Shown piece by piece: positions 17,248 through 25,303 of a DNA stretch of 64,000 bases. The notes below the pieces were generated by a model. That model was not told the DNA's origin and ran no database searches. It worked only from the letters and a program-made list of their open reading frames with translations. The stretch's first letter is position 1, and each line of letters opens with the position of its first letter. The DNA comes from Thermococcus sp. 21S9 (lineage in GTDB: Archaea > Methanobacteriota_B > Thermococci > Thermococcales > Thermococcaceae), in NCBI RefSeq assembly GCF_012027635.1, contig NZ_SNUS01000001.1, positions 1,302,001 to 1,366,000 of the forward strand, read 5' to 3'. A program made the position numbers and the translations under genes.

Positions 17248-18612
17248 ATGGGGAAGCTGTTCGGAACCTTCGGTGTTCGAGGAATCGCCAACGAGAAGAT
17301 AACGCCCGAGTTCGCGCTCAGGATGGGCATGGCCTTCGGGACGATGCTCAAGCGCGAGGGAAGGGAAAAACCCCTCGTTGTCGTCGGCAGAGACACGAGG
17401 GTGAGCGGTGAGATGCTGAAGAACGCGCTCATCAGCGGACTCCTCAGCGTCGGCTGTGACGTCATCGACGTGGGAATAGCACCCACCCCGGCGATACAGT
17501 GGGCCACCAACCACTTCAAGGCCGACGGCGGGGCGGTTATTACGGCCAGCCACAATCCACCGGAGTACAACGGCATAAAGCTCCTCGAACCGAACGGAAT
17601 GGGCCTCAAGAATGAGCGCGAGGCGGTCGTTGAAGAGGTCTTCTTCAACGAGGATTTCGACAGGGCGAAGTGGGACGAAATCGGCGAGGTTCGCGAGGAG
17701 AACATAATCAAACCCTACATCGAGGCGATAAAGAGCAGGGTGGACGTTGAGGCAATCAGGAAGAGAAAACCGTTTGTCGTCGTTGACACCTCCAACGGCG
17801 CCGGAAGCCTGACTCTGCCTTACCTTCTGCGCGAGCTCGGCTGTAAGGTCGTCAGCGTCAACGCCCACCCGGACGGCCACTTCCCGGCCAGAAACCCGGA
17901 GCCGAACGAGGAGAACCTAAGAGACTTCATGAAGATTGTGAAGGCCCTCGGTGCCGACTTCGGTGTTGCCCAGGACGGCGACGCTGACAGGGCCGTCTTC
18001 ATAGACGAGAACGGGCGCTTCATCCAGGGTGACAAGACCTTTGCCCTCGTTGCCGACGCGGTTCTCAGGGAAAACGGCGGTGGACTGCTCGTTACCACCA
18101 TAGCGACCTCCAACCTGCTCGATGACATTGCGAAGAGGAACAACGCGAAGGTTATGCGCACGAAGGTTGGGGATTTAATTGTCGCGAGGGCACTCCTTGA
18201 GCACAACGGAACCATCGGTGGCGAGGAGAACGGTGGTGTCATCTTCCCGGACTTCGTCCTTGGAAGGGATGGGGCGATGACAGTAGCAAAGATAGTCGAG
18301 ATTTTCGCGAAGAGCGGAAAGAAGTTCAGCGAGCTGATTGATGAACTGCCAAAGTACTACCAGTTCAAGACGAAGAGGCACGTGGAGGGCGACAGGAAGG
18401 CGATAGTCGCCAAGGTTGCCGAGCTCGCCAAGGCTAAGGGCTACGAGATAGACACCACCGACGGGACGAAGATACTCTTCTCGGACGGCTGGGTTCTGGT
18501 TAGGGCCAGCGGAACCGAGCCGATAATAAGGGTCTTCAGCGAGGCCAAGAGCGAGGAGAAGGCCAGGGAGTACCTCGAGCTCGGGCTGAAGTTGCTGGAG
18601 GAAACCCTCTAA
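17248..18612 (+). CDS. manB: Phosphomannomutase/phosphoglucomutase
   Basis: About 454 residues of the alpha-D-phosphohexomutase family. The catalytic phosphoserine loop TASHNPPEYNG is at about residues 92-102. The metal-binding DGDADR motif lies near residue 240, the sugar-binding GEENGG near 320, and the phosphate-binding RASGTEPIIRV near 410. It converts mannose 6-phosphate to mannose 1-phosphate for manC. The ATG at 17248 overlaps the end of manC by one base beyond its TGA (TGAGATG); longer in-frame starts would overlap manC without need. Last gene of the mannosylglycerate operon; T-rich sequence follows. Confidence 0.92.
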   Translation: MGKLFGTFGVRGIANEKITPEFALRMGMAFGTMLKREGREKPLVVVGRDTRVSGEMLKNALISGLLSVGCDVIDVGIAPTPAIQWATNHFKADGGAVITASHNPPEYNGIKLLEPNGMGLKNEREAVVEEVFFNEDFDRAKWDEIGEVREENIIKPYIEAIKSRVDVEAIRKRKPFVVVDTSNGAGSLTLPYLLRELGCKVVSVNAHPDGHFPARNPEPNEENLRDFMKIVKALGADFGVAQDGDADRAVFIDENGRFIQGDKTFALVADAVLRENGGGLLVTTIATSNLLDDIAKRNNAKVMRTKVGDLIVARALLEHNGTIGGEENGGVIFPDFVLGRDGAMTVAKIVEIFAKSGKKFSELIDELPKYYQFKTKRHVEGDRKAIVAKVAELAKAKGYEIDTTDGTKILFSDGWVLVRASGTEPIIRVFSEAKSEEKAREYLELGLKLLEETL

Positions 18613-18632
18613 GGTGTTTTCTTTTATTAACA
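18613..18632 (+). terminator. T-rich terminator after manB
   Basis: A pyrimidine-rich run containing TTTTCTTTTATT directly follows the manB stop codon. Archaeal transcription commonly ends at such T-runs without a hairpin. Confidence 0.4.
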
Positions 18633-18660
18633 GTTTTCTGCAGGAGTTGTTCTTGCTCTT

Positions 18661-18689
18661 ACATCTAACAGTTAGGATTAGTTAGATGT
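18661..18689. promoter_or_regulatory. Inverted repeat upstream of first ABC-2 cassette
   Basis: ACATCTAAC (18661-18669) and its exact reverse complement GTTAGATGT (18681-18689) are separated by 11 bases, giving half-site centres 20 bp apart. It directly abuts the TTGAACCAAAA box and TATA of the cassette. It looks like an operator for a dimeric regulator; no such gene is adjacent. Confidence 0.5.
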
Positions 18690-18711
18690 TTGAACCAAAA
18701 CCCTTTAATTA
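18690..18711 (+). promoter_or_regulatory. Promoter box of first ABC-2 cassette
   Basis: TTGAACCAAAA followed by CCC and the AT-rich TTTAATTATA. The same TTGAACCAAAA plus AT-rich element recurs at 21057-21080 before the second cassette. Transcription start is expected near 18735, giving a leader of about 90 bases. That leader has a perfect 7-bp stem (18776-18782 with 18794-18800, 11-base loop). Confidence 0.5.
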
Positions 18712-18823
18712 TAATTTTCCGTAAGAATCAATATCTAATGCTTGATAAGACAGCAACTAACCTGTTGTGGTTGGTTTGGGGCGTTGGCAATCGGCCCCAA
18801 TACGTTGCACAGGGGGTGTCTGA

Positions 18824-19831
18824 ATGAAGAAATCAAGCGGAAGGCGTTTTCTCCTGTTTATCTTTGTGTCCATTTTAGCCCTGATTTTTGTACCGAGCAC
18901 TGCCTCCCTTTCCGAAACATCGGCCCCTTACTGGTTTCATCAGGGCTCGTTCGTTGAGTATAAAGCTGTTAGCTATCATCGTATCGGTGGAGGATTCGTT
19001 TTCAATGCAAGCGGAGTTCCGGTGGCTGTAACCGGTCCAAATATAACCGTGGTCTTCAAGGTACTTAACATAACCGGAGATATTGCGAGGGTAAGGGTCA
19101 CTCTCTCCGTGAGTACAGGCAATGTAGCAGTTGCGCCCGTTACGGTGCTTTATCCGACCAATGGGACTTTTAAACCCTTCTGGAATGCGAGTGATGTAAT
19201 CAATGTGACGAGAATGCCAAACAATATAACAAGAGTTGTGCTTAAGTCCCTTACCGTGGGTGGGGAATACGAGATAAAACTCAGCAATGGGTGGGTGTAT
19301 GACCTCCACGGAAACCCTTACGGCCATACGGTTCTTTGGGATGGATTTACCAAGAACGAAACATTTGCGTTATACTATGGTAAGAGAGTGGTTATAACCG
19401 AGGTTAAAATAATTAATGCGACCCTAAATACTTACTATTCGAGCTTTCCAAAGCCCAACCTTCTGGTTCACAGCACTCATGTTGTGGCACCCGATGGACA
19501 GATTTCGTTTTTTGATGCCTTTTATAGCCCTGGCTACAGGATATGTCTTTCGTTCATAATGGACCCGATACCGGATTTTCATGCCGTTGGTATCTACGGC
19601 TTTATGTGGACGGACGATAGAGCGCTGGCCATAGATGAGAAGCTCACAAAAAACGGTAAAATAGTCAACGGAGTCTGGCCACAGGGGGTTATACTGGCCA
19701 ATGCCACTTTGGGGGAATCCACGACTCCAGCAGTGTCATCCCCCGGGCCCTCAAAAGCCAGGTATCTCCTGCCCGTCGCTGTCGGAATAGCGGTGGTTGC
19801 GGGGCTTGTAACATACCGTAGGGGGCGGTGA
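18824..19831 (+). CDS. Secreted, membrane-anchored protein of ABC-2 cassette, copy 1
   Basis: 335 residues. A signal peptide (about residues 1-30, with FLLFIFVSILALIF) leads to an extracytoplasmic beta-rich domain with many Asn-x-Ser/Thr sequons, then a C-terminal helix (LLPVAVGIAVVAGLVTY) and a basic tail, so it is held in the membrane facing outside. Family not recognised. Its paralogue at 21254 shares the opening (PYWFHQGS versus PYWVKPGS), the GHT(V/I)L(W/F)D segment, and the overall layout. It is the first gene of a cassette with a permease two bases downstream. AT-rich with codon use unlike the core genes around it. Confidence 0.75.
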   Translation: MKKSSGRRFLLFIFVSILALIFVPSTASLSETSAPYWFHQGSFVEYKAVSYHRIGGGFVFNASGVPVAVTGPNITVVFKVLNITGDIARVRVTLSVSTGNVAVAPVTVLYPTNGTFKPFWNASDVINVTRMPNNITRVVLKSLTVGGEYEIKLSNGWVYDLHGNPYGHTVLWDGFTKNETFALYYGKRVVITEVKIINATLNTYYSSFPKPNLLVHSTHVVAPDGQISFFDAFYSPGYRICLSFIMDPIPDFHAVGIYGFMWTDDRALAIDEKLTKNGKIVNGVWPQGVILANATLGESTTPAVSSPGPSKARYLLPVAVGIAVVAGLVTYRRGR

Positions 19832-19832
19832 A

Positions 19833-20603
19833 ATGGGTAGGAAGATAACCCTACTTTCCTGGGAATTGAACGACCCTATACGGGTTCTGATAACCGCGTT
19901 GGGACTTCTTGTGACTGGCTATATCTTCCAGCATAGCCTTCTTATCAGCACGGGGGAGGTTGGAACGGTAGCGACTTTGGTAAAAGGGATTAACTCAATG
20001 AGCGGTTTTGTGATAGCCCGCGCCATAACCTCGGAAGACTTCTGGATTATCGCCACATTCTTCATTGCGATGCTGGTAACGTTGACGTTTCGTGCAGGTA
20101 TCGAGGGCAGGTATGAATTAACAACATACTCGCTCCCGTATTCCAAGTCAGAGATTTTTGCTGTGAAACTGTTGGTCTCCTTTTTACTGTCCCTCCTGGT
20201 CGTGTTTGTCCCGTTCTTTGTTCTGGTCTCCATTAACTTTGCAGAAACACCCAAGTTCGTTCTCTCCCTCTTTACGGGGGAGCGCTTTGTGGCCCTGTTG
20301 ATTGTGGTTTTTATGGCAATTTTCTACATCCTTTCACTAACGCTGTTTTTGTCGGTGACTTTGAGAAACATGTTCGCGGTGCTCGTTTTTGCGTTCCCGC
20401 TCCTCGTTATCCCTTACTTCGTGACCGCAAACCTTCCACCGGGGAACCTCCTCCGGGAAACGGCCGTAAGCATATCGACTGGTGAATACTTCACACTCTC
20501 ACAATTTCTCCTTCAACCGCGCTTTATTGTGGGGGGCCTTGTCGTGCCCCTTGTGCTTACGTTGTTATCCTTCGTAATAATCCTGCGGAGGGACGTTAGA
20601 TGA
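19833..20603 (+). CDS. ABC-2 type permease, copy 1
   Basis: 256 residues with six predicted transmembrane helices. The N-terminal SWELNDPIR segment before the first helix, the TYSLPYSKSEIFAVK loop between helices 2 and 3, and the basic end (RRDVR) are typical of ABC-2 (NatB/NosY-like) exporter permeases. The paralogue at 22278 has the same elements (AWELSDSLR; VYSLPFSKGEIFIAK; RRDVL). It would pair with the ATPase at 23488, there being no ATPase inside this copy. It overlaps the following small gene by four bases. Confidence 0.78.
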   Translation: MGRKITLLSWELNDPIRVLITALGLLVTGYIFQHSLLISTGEVGTVATLVKGINSMSGFVIARAITSEDFWIIATFFIAMLVTLTFRAGIEGRYELTTYSLPYSKSEIFAVKLLVSFLLSLLVVFVPFFVLVSINFAETPKFVLSLFTGERFVALLIVVFMAIFYILSLTLFLSVTLRNMFAVLVFAFPLLVIPYFVTANLPPGNLLRETAVSISTGEYFTLSQFLLQPRFIVGGLVVPLVLTLLSFVIILRRDVR

Positions 20604-21043
20604 GGCATCGCATGATAGTTTCCCTGGTGTTTGTCCTTGGGATTCTCTTCCTCCTCCCGGTAATTGAGTTTTCACAGATTCACAAAACGGTATGGCCGGG
20701 GGGCGTTTACCCTGTTTCTGGTAACAGGGGAGCGCAGTTTAACTCCCCGGGATGGGCAGTGCTTAACCTGACGTGCAACGGTAAGAGTGGACGTGTGGTA
20801 GTGGAGGACGATGTGACCGGCCGTGTCCTGTTGAACTCCACTGTCCTGGGTCACGCTCAGTTTGAGATAGTCCTTCCCCACGCCGGCGATTACAGTATCT
20901 ACGGTTCAAACAGCAATGAGTCCCTCGTCTGCACTGACCAGGTCTGGAAGCCCTACGCAACCACGACCGTCCAAGACGTTTCATATCTGGGTTCCTCGGC
21001 GATGTTTTTACTTTTTGTAATATTGTTAATAATGTTGCGTTAG
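20600..21043 (+). CDS. Small membrane-anchored exported protein, copy 1
   Basis: 147 residues. An N-terminal helix (residues 5-22) and a C-terminal helix (last 20 residues) flank an outside domain of about 100 residues with beta-strand character. The SPGWAVLN segment aligns with SPGWIVMN of the paralogue at 23048, and IVLPHAGDYSIY with IVLPKEGSYAVY. Family not recognised; the fold may be a small beta-sandwich that closes the exporter on the outside. Its start overlaps the permease gene (ATGA), showing coupled translation. Confidence 0.7.
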   Translation: MRHRMIVSLVFVLGILFLLPVIEFSQIHKTVWPGGVYPVSGNRGAQFNSPGWAVLNLTCNGKSGRVVVEDDVTGRVLLNSTVLGHAQFEIVLPHAGDYSIYGSNSNESLVCTDQVWKPYATTTVQDVSYLGSSAMFLLFVILLIMLR

Positions 21044-21056
21044 CATCAATAGACAG

Positions 21057-21080
21057 TTGAACCAAAATCGCTAAATATTA
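21057..21080 (+). promoter_or_regulatory. Promoter box of second ABC-2 cassette
   Basis: TTGAACCAAAA, then TCG and CTAAATATTATTA, matching the element at 18690-18711. Transcription start is expected near 21103, leaving a long leader of about 150 bases before the start at 21254. I see no gene in that leader. Confidence 0.45.
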
Positions 21081-21253
21081 TTACGACAACAATGCATAAT
21101 ACAACTTCAATACTGGTAGAGTTTGGTCATGGTGGAAATGGATTGGGTCTATGTTGAAAAGGACCTTATTTCGATGTGTTGAGTCTGGCAATGAAGGTAG
21201 TTGCTTCCGTTGGTGTCCCACCGGGGAGCGTATAACTACTGGAGGAATGCTTA

Positions 21254-22273
21254 ATGAAGAAGAGAATATTTCCTCTCCTGACTCTGTTTTTCTTCCTTTT
21301 CTCAGCGTCCTTCACAACCGCGACTCCATACTGGGTTAAACCGGGTTCTCAGCTGGTATACTTTGCTAACGGAACAACATTGAATGCCTACGGCGGTGGG
21401 GCATATTATCAAAGGGATGGTTGTGTTGCTAACGTTGGCTTCCAGAGTGCGTATGTTGTTTTTAAAGTCGTTAACCTATCCAATAACTGGGTAACTGTTA
21501 ATGTTACCGTCGTGTTCTACGGGGACAAGTCCCTTAAATGGCCGTTCTCGGAGGTTTATGCGTATTACCCCGCAACGTGTGCTCCCCCATTTCCGAATCC
21601 TCTTAACACTACCCCGTACTCCCGCAATAATGTTTCGCTTAAATGGTCTGACTACGGAACTAAGCTGGTTCTCCACGGGACTTACAGGATATACCTTCCC
21701 ACGGGTATAGTGTATTCAACTGATGGCCGTGCCTATGGGCACACGATATTATTTGATTTGTATCCCGTTTCCAATAACAGCTACGTGTTTCTCGATGGAA
21801 AGCGTCTCTCCTTTAGCGAAATCCGTATTCTGAACTCGACGACGTATGTGACGTATTACCGTAACTTTACTGGACCAAACGTCCTCCTCATGAGTGAACC
21901 AACTAACTTTACAGACCCAAGTGGGGCAATTGCATTTCTGAGAACACTGGCCGTGTTTAATCCCGGCAACGACATAACACTGGGTTTTATGGGTGTCGTT
22001 CCAGACCTCGAGGCATCTCTCGGAATCAGTGTTGTTACAGTGCTGGATAACATGGCCAAGCGTCAAAAACCCAAATTCTCAGGAGAAGAACTGCAGAGGG
22101 CCGTTGCTCCAGGACTCATCCTTTATAGTGTTAGCATTCCCAAAAGTCCGAATTCAGAAACTCAGCCTTCCGTTCAACTCGCAGTGGCCCCGTCTCTTCC
22201 CAAGGTATGGGCCGTTAGCGCGGTTGTTGCTATCGTGTTCCTCATCAGTGTTTTCGCATTAAAGAGGGGGTGA
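21254..22273 (+). CDS. Secreted, membrane-anchored protein of ABC-2 cassette, copy 2
   Basis: 339 residues with the same plan as the protein at 18824: signal peptide (PLLTLFFFLFSASFTT), a large Asn/Tyr-rich outside domain, and a C-terminal helix (VWAVSAVVAIVFLISVFAL) ending in a basic tail. Sequence similarity to copy 1 is patchy but colinear. Notable are the four Cys residues in the first half (for example GCVANV and PATCAPPF) that copy 1 lacks, so a disulfide is possible. Function unknown; it may be a substrate receptor, chaperone or the structural partner of the permease at 22278. Confidence 0.75.
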   Translation: MKKRIFPLLTLFFFLFSASFTTATPYWVKPGSQLVYFANGTTLNAYGGGAYYQRDGCVANVGFQSAYVVFKVVNLSNNWVTVNVTVVFYGDKSLKWPFSEVYAYYPATCAPPFPNPLNTTPYSRNNVSLKWSDYGTKLVLHGTYRIYLPTGIVYSTDGRAYGHTILFDLYPVSNNSYVFLDGKRLSFSEIRILNSTTYVTYYRNFTGPNVLLMSEPTNFTDPSGAIAFLRTLAVFNPGNDITLGFMGVVPDLEASLGISVVTVLDNMAKRQKPKFSGEELQRAVAPGLILYSVSIPKSPNSETQPSVQLAVAPSLPKVWAVSAVVAIVFLISVFALKRG

Positions 22274-22277
22274 ACCT

Positions 22278-23051
22278 ATGAATAAGTTCCGGACATTACT
22301 CGCCTGGGAACTTAGCGACTCTTTGAGATTGATAATTTTCCTTCTTGGAATTCCCTCTCTAACCTATCTTCTGGCAGTTGGTTACCTTAAATCCCAATGG
22401 GAACTTGGTTCCGTTGTTTCTTCACATCCTCCCGTTTACAAGGGATTGTCTCCCATAGGGAGCATCACTGCCGTTCATCTCTTTGATTATCTCTCACTCT
22501 CGGCCGGTTTCTGGGTTCTCCTGGCACTTCTTGTCTCAATCTTGTCAGTCTTGTCCTTCCGCTACGATAGGGAACATGGTTATGCGTTTTCGGTTTATTC
22601 CCTTCCTTTCAGCAAGGGAGAAATATTTATCGCAAAGTTTTTCTCTGCACTTCTCCTTTCCCTTGTTTCCCTGTATGTCCCTATTTTAATTGTAGATGTG
22701 TTCCCAAATGCGGACATACTTGGGGTTATACGAAAAATACTTTTCACGACTCAGTACTGCCATCTGCTTGTTTTTGCCACGTATTTTGTACTCTTCTCCC
22801 TGTCGGTCTCGTTGCTGTTTTCAGTTCTGTTAAGGGATATGCTCCTGGCTTTTATCGCGTCCTTTTTCCTTCTTGTTCTTCCATTTTTTGCGGGCCTTAA
22901 CTGGCCACCCTTTTCATTTGTTTCAATGCTTCCAAGGTCTTTATCCGGTGCGTCACCGTTTGATTTCACCTGGCTTCTAAGGGGTCTCATAGTGCCAATA
23001 GCGCTCGTGCTTGTATCTGGACTGGTTTTCACAAGGAGGGATGTCCTATGA
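22278..23051 (+). CDS. ABC-2 type permease, copy 2
   Basis: 257 residues, six predicted transmembrane helices, paralogous to the permease at 19833. Shared elements are the N-terminal LLAWELSDSLR, the SLPFSKGEIFIAKFFSALLLSL loop-helix, and RRDVL at the end. It starts five bases after the secreted protein and overlaps the small exported gene by four bases. With copy 1 it could form a heterodimeric channel served by the single ATPase that follows (inference), as found in several ABC-2 exporters. Confidence 0.78.
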   Translation: MNKFRTLLAWELSDSLRLIIFLLGIPSLTYLLAVGYLKSQWELGSVVSSHPPVYKGLSPIGSITAVHLFDYLSLSAGFWVLLALLVSILSVLSFRYDREHGYAFSVYSLPFSKGEIFIAKFFSALLLSLVSLYVPILIVDVFPNADILGVIRKILFTTQYCHLLVFATYFVLFSLSVSLLFSVLLRDMLLAFIASFFLLVLPFFAGLNWPPFSFVSMLPRSLSGASPFDFTWLLRGLIVPIALVLVSGLVFTRRDVL

Positions 23052-23491
23052 AGAGGAGATTCCTATTCGTGCTTTTGTTATCCATTATGTTGGCTCTTCT
23101 GGGTGTCTGGGGGGCATACATTACAGTGAAACGAAACCCTGGTTTTATTGGGCCCGTGGTTATGTCGAACTCGCGGGGGGCACTCAGTTACGTATCGATT
23201 CATTCCCCTGGGTGGATAGTTATGAACTCCAGCTTTAATGGGAAAGGAAAGCTTATTATTTTGGACCAGTTTTCTAATAGGACTATTTTCACTTACAACG
23301 TCAGCGAGCACCTTGCCTATCCAATAGTCCTTCCAAAAGAAGGTAGTTATGCAGTCTACGTCTTGAACGGCTCCCTAACGTTTTCGGCTTATTACCCTGG
23401 AGTTTATCCCACTCTCAAAGTCCAGAAAGCCCTGTACATGTCAATAACAATTCTGGCTTTTGTACTGGCTCTGTGGAGGTGGAGGGCATGA
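23048..23491 (+). CDS. Small membrane-anchored exported protein, copy 2
   Basis: 147 residues, exactly the length of copy 1 at 20600. It has an N-terminal helix, an outside domain with SPGWIVMN and IVLPKEGSYAVYVL, and a C-terminal helix with a basic end. Identical length despite low identity argues for a conserved structural role. It overlaps both neighbours (ATGA at each end), so permease, small protein and ATPase are translated as a coupled unit. Confidence 0.7.
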   Translation: MKRRFLFVLLLSIMLALLGVWGAYITVKRNPGFIGPVVMSNSRGALSYVSIHSPGWIVMNSSFNGKGKLIILDQFSNRTIFTYNVSEHLAYPIVLPKEGSYAVYVLNGSLTFSAYYPGVYPTLKVQKALYMSITILAFVLALWRWRA

Positions 23492-24165
23492 TTGAGGCAA
23501 AGAACCTGACCAAGCGTTTTGGGCGCATAGTGGCGCTCGATGGTGTTACAGTTGAGATTCCCGAGGGCTTCAACCTAATCCTCGGCCCAAACGGGGGAGG
23601 GAAGAGCACCTTCTTCAAGCTGGCAACGGGTGTCTACCGGCCAACTTCCGGAAAGATAGCCCTCTTTGAGAAGAACCCCTGGAAGGATGCAGAGATTAAA
23701 CGGAAGATTGGGGTCTCCTACGACCCCGTTTCGTTTCCCCCGCTAATCTCGGGTAGGGAGTGGCTTGAGTTCATAGCGCGTTCCAAAGGCTTCGATGAGA
23801 GCGAGGTCGAGCGCGTTGGGAAGCTCTTTCAGCTCGACTTCCTCGACGAGAGAACGTCCAACTATTCCTCGGGAATGCTCAAGAAGCTCGCGGTGGCCCA
23901 GGCCTTCGTAGGCGCTCCCGAGTTGATTATGATAGACGAGCCCCTGGCTAACATCGACTTTGAAACAATGGGACGATTCGTAAAGCTTTTCAGGGAGATG
24001 AAGGGTGAAACAAGCTTTCTCGTCATAAGCCACATATGGGAGCCATTGAAGCCCGTCGTGGACAGGCTGTACGTCATCTCCAACGGAAGGCTTATCCTCC
24101 AGGGTGAAGCCCGGGAACTCTGGGACGATGTGGAAAGGCTGTTCCGCTTTCCCGTTTCCGAATAG
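23488..24165 (+). CDS. ABC exporter ATPase serving the duplicated cassettes
   Basis: About 225 residues. Walker A GPNGGGKST at about residues 34-42, Walker B LIMIDEPLANID and switch His in ISHIWEP are intact. The signature is YSSGMLKK instead of the common LSGGQ, as in the NatA/CcmA class that pairs with ABC-2 permeases. The start at 23488 overlaps the small exported gene. It is the only ATPase for two permeases, and its GC content and codon use are nearer to the core genome than those of the six genes before it. Confidence 0.88.
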   Translation: MIEAKNLTKRFGRIVALDGVTVEIPEGFNLILGPNGGGKSTFFKLATGVYRPTSGKIALFEKNPWKDAEIKRKIGVSYDPVSFPPLISGREWLEFIARSKGFDESEVERVGKLFQLDFLDERTSNYSSGMLKKLAVAQAFVGAPELIMIDEPLANIDFETMGRFVKLFREMKGETSFLVISHIWEPLKPVVDRLYVISNGRLILQGEARELWDDVERLFRFPVSE

Positions 24166-24214
24166 TTCACGAACTTTATAAGCCGTCCCCTTCACACTTT
24201 TTCCGGGGAAGACC

Positions 24215-24697
24215 ATGAACGGAACGACGCTCTTCATAAACGCCCTCGCCCTTGCCTGCCTCGCCCTCGGCTTCATGAAGGACCGGTTAAAGACGAGGCA
24301 GGCCCTGAAGGTCTCCGTGAAGTTTTTCGTTCGGATTCTTCCGACGATGCTTGCGATAATACTGATAATCGGTCTTATGTCCGGCTTCGTGCCACCCAAA
24401 ACAATCTCCCGCGTCGTCGGCCAGGAAGCGGGGTTCATCGGCGTCCTGACGGTAGCAGTTCTCGGGGCGATACTTCAGATACCGTCCCTGATAGCATTCC
24501 CGCTCGCCGCTTCCCTGCTCAAGATGGGGGCCTCGCTGACCTCTGTGGCCGTTTTCATAACGACGCTGACGATGATTGGCTTCGTTACCCTCCCGTTGGA
24601 GATTAAAATCCTCGGGAAGCGCTTCGCCCTGCTGAGAAACGTCCTCAGCTTCGTAATCGCGATTCTGATAGGCCTCTTAATGGGGGTGTTACTTTGA
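24215..24697 (+). CDS. COG0701 (YraQ-like) permease, first half-size subunit
   Basis: 160 residues with four to five transmembrane helices. The segment IPSLIAFPLAASLLKMGASL is the repeat signature of COG0701/DUF318 permeases, which normally have two such repeats in one chain. Here only one is present, and the following gene has the other. It has its own TATA (ACTTTATAAGC, about 24172-24182). COG0701 proteins are often linked to metal, arsenic or thioredoxin genes, but none is next to it. Substrate unknown. Confidence 0.72.
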   Translation: MNGTTLFINALALACLALGFMKDRLKTRQALKVSVKFFVRILPTMLAIILIIGLMSGFVPPKTISRVVGQEAGFIGVLTVAVLGAILQIPSLIAFPLAASLLKMGASLTSVAVFITTLTMIGFVTLPLEIKILGKRFALLRNVLSFVIAILIGLLMGVLL

Positions 24698-25293
24698 GGG
24701 CCGACGGCAAGGTTCCAAAGGGTTCGGGGAAGGGCCGTGGGGCCATGAAAAATCAGAAGAAGGCCCTCCTGCGCGATTTGGCGTTCCTCGGTGCCGTTGT
24801 GGTGATAACCGCAGTTCTTCTCCTCATGTTCCCGGAGAAGAGGACCCCGGTTTTCTCGGCGTCAAAGGACTACCTCGTGGAGATGCTCCTCGTAATGCCC
24901 GCCGTAATGGTCCTGATGGGCCTGTTCTCAGTCTTCGTCCCTGATGAGCTGATTGTGAAATACCTCGGGAAAAGCTCCGGGCTCAAAGGCATGCTGATAG
25001 CGATACTCATCGGTGCTTTTCCAACAGGACCGCTCTACGTGGCCTTCCCGATAGCGGCATCGTTGCTCAAGAAAGGCGCCCGCGTCGCGAGCGTCGTCGT
25101 CTTCCTCTCCGCCTGGGCCTGCATAAAGATTCCGCAGGAGCTAGTTGAGTTGCAGTTCCTAGGGCTGAGGTTCATGGTAACGAGGCTGGCCCTCACGATA
25201 GTCTTCGTGATTGCCATGGGTCTGCTCATGGAGAAGATCTTGGGAAGGGAGCTGAGGGACGTTCCCGGGGCGCCGGAGCCGGGAAGGCGGTGA
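24694..25293 (+). CDS. COG0701 (YraQ-like) permease, second half-size subunit
   Basis: 199 residues: a basic N-terminal tail, one helix (FLGAVVVITAVLLLMF), then the COG0701 repeat with YVAFPIAASLLKKGARVASVVVFLSAW, paralogous to the segment in the gene before it. The TTG at 24694 overlaps the first gene by four bases; an ATG at 24745 would give a 182-residue protein without the extra basic tail. The two half-size proteins probably assemble as a heterodimer. Stop and convergent ECF ATPase gene are only ten bases apart. Confidence 0.7.
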   Translation: MRADGKVPKGSGKGRGAMKNQKKALLRDLAFLGAVVVITAVLLLMFPEKRTPVFSASKDYLVEMLLVMPAVMVLMGLFSVFVPDELIVKYLGKSSGLKGMLIAILIGAFPTGPLYVAFPIAASLLKKGARVASVVVFLSAWACIKIPQELVELQFLGLRFMVTRLALTIVFVIAMGLLMEKILGRELRDVPGAPEPGRR

Positions 25294-25303
25294 GTTTAAC
25301 TTA

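Noticed and set aside
21151-21339. Small open frame of 62 codons between the two ABC-2 cassettes
   Set aside because: It overlaps the signal-peptide region of the real gene at 21254 in another frame, has no ribosome binding site and shows no recognisable pattern.
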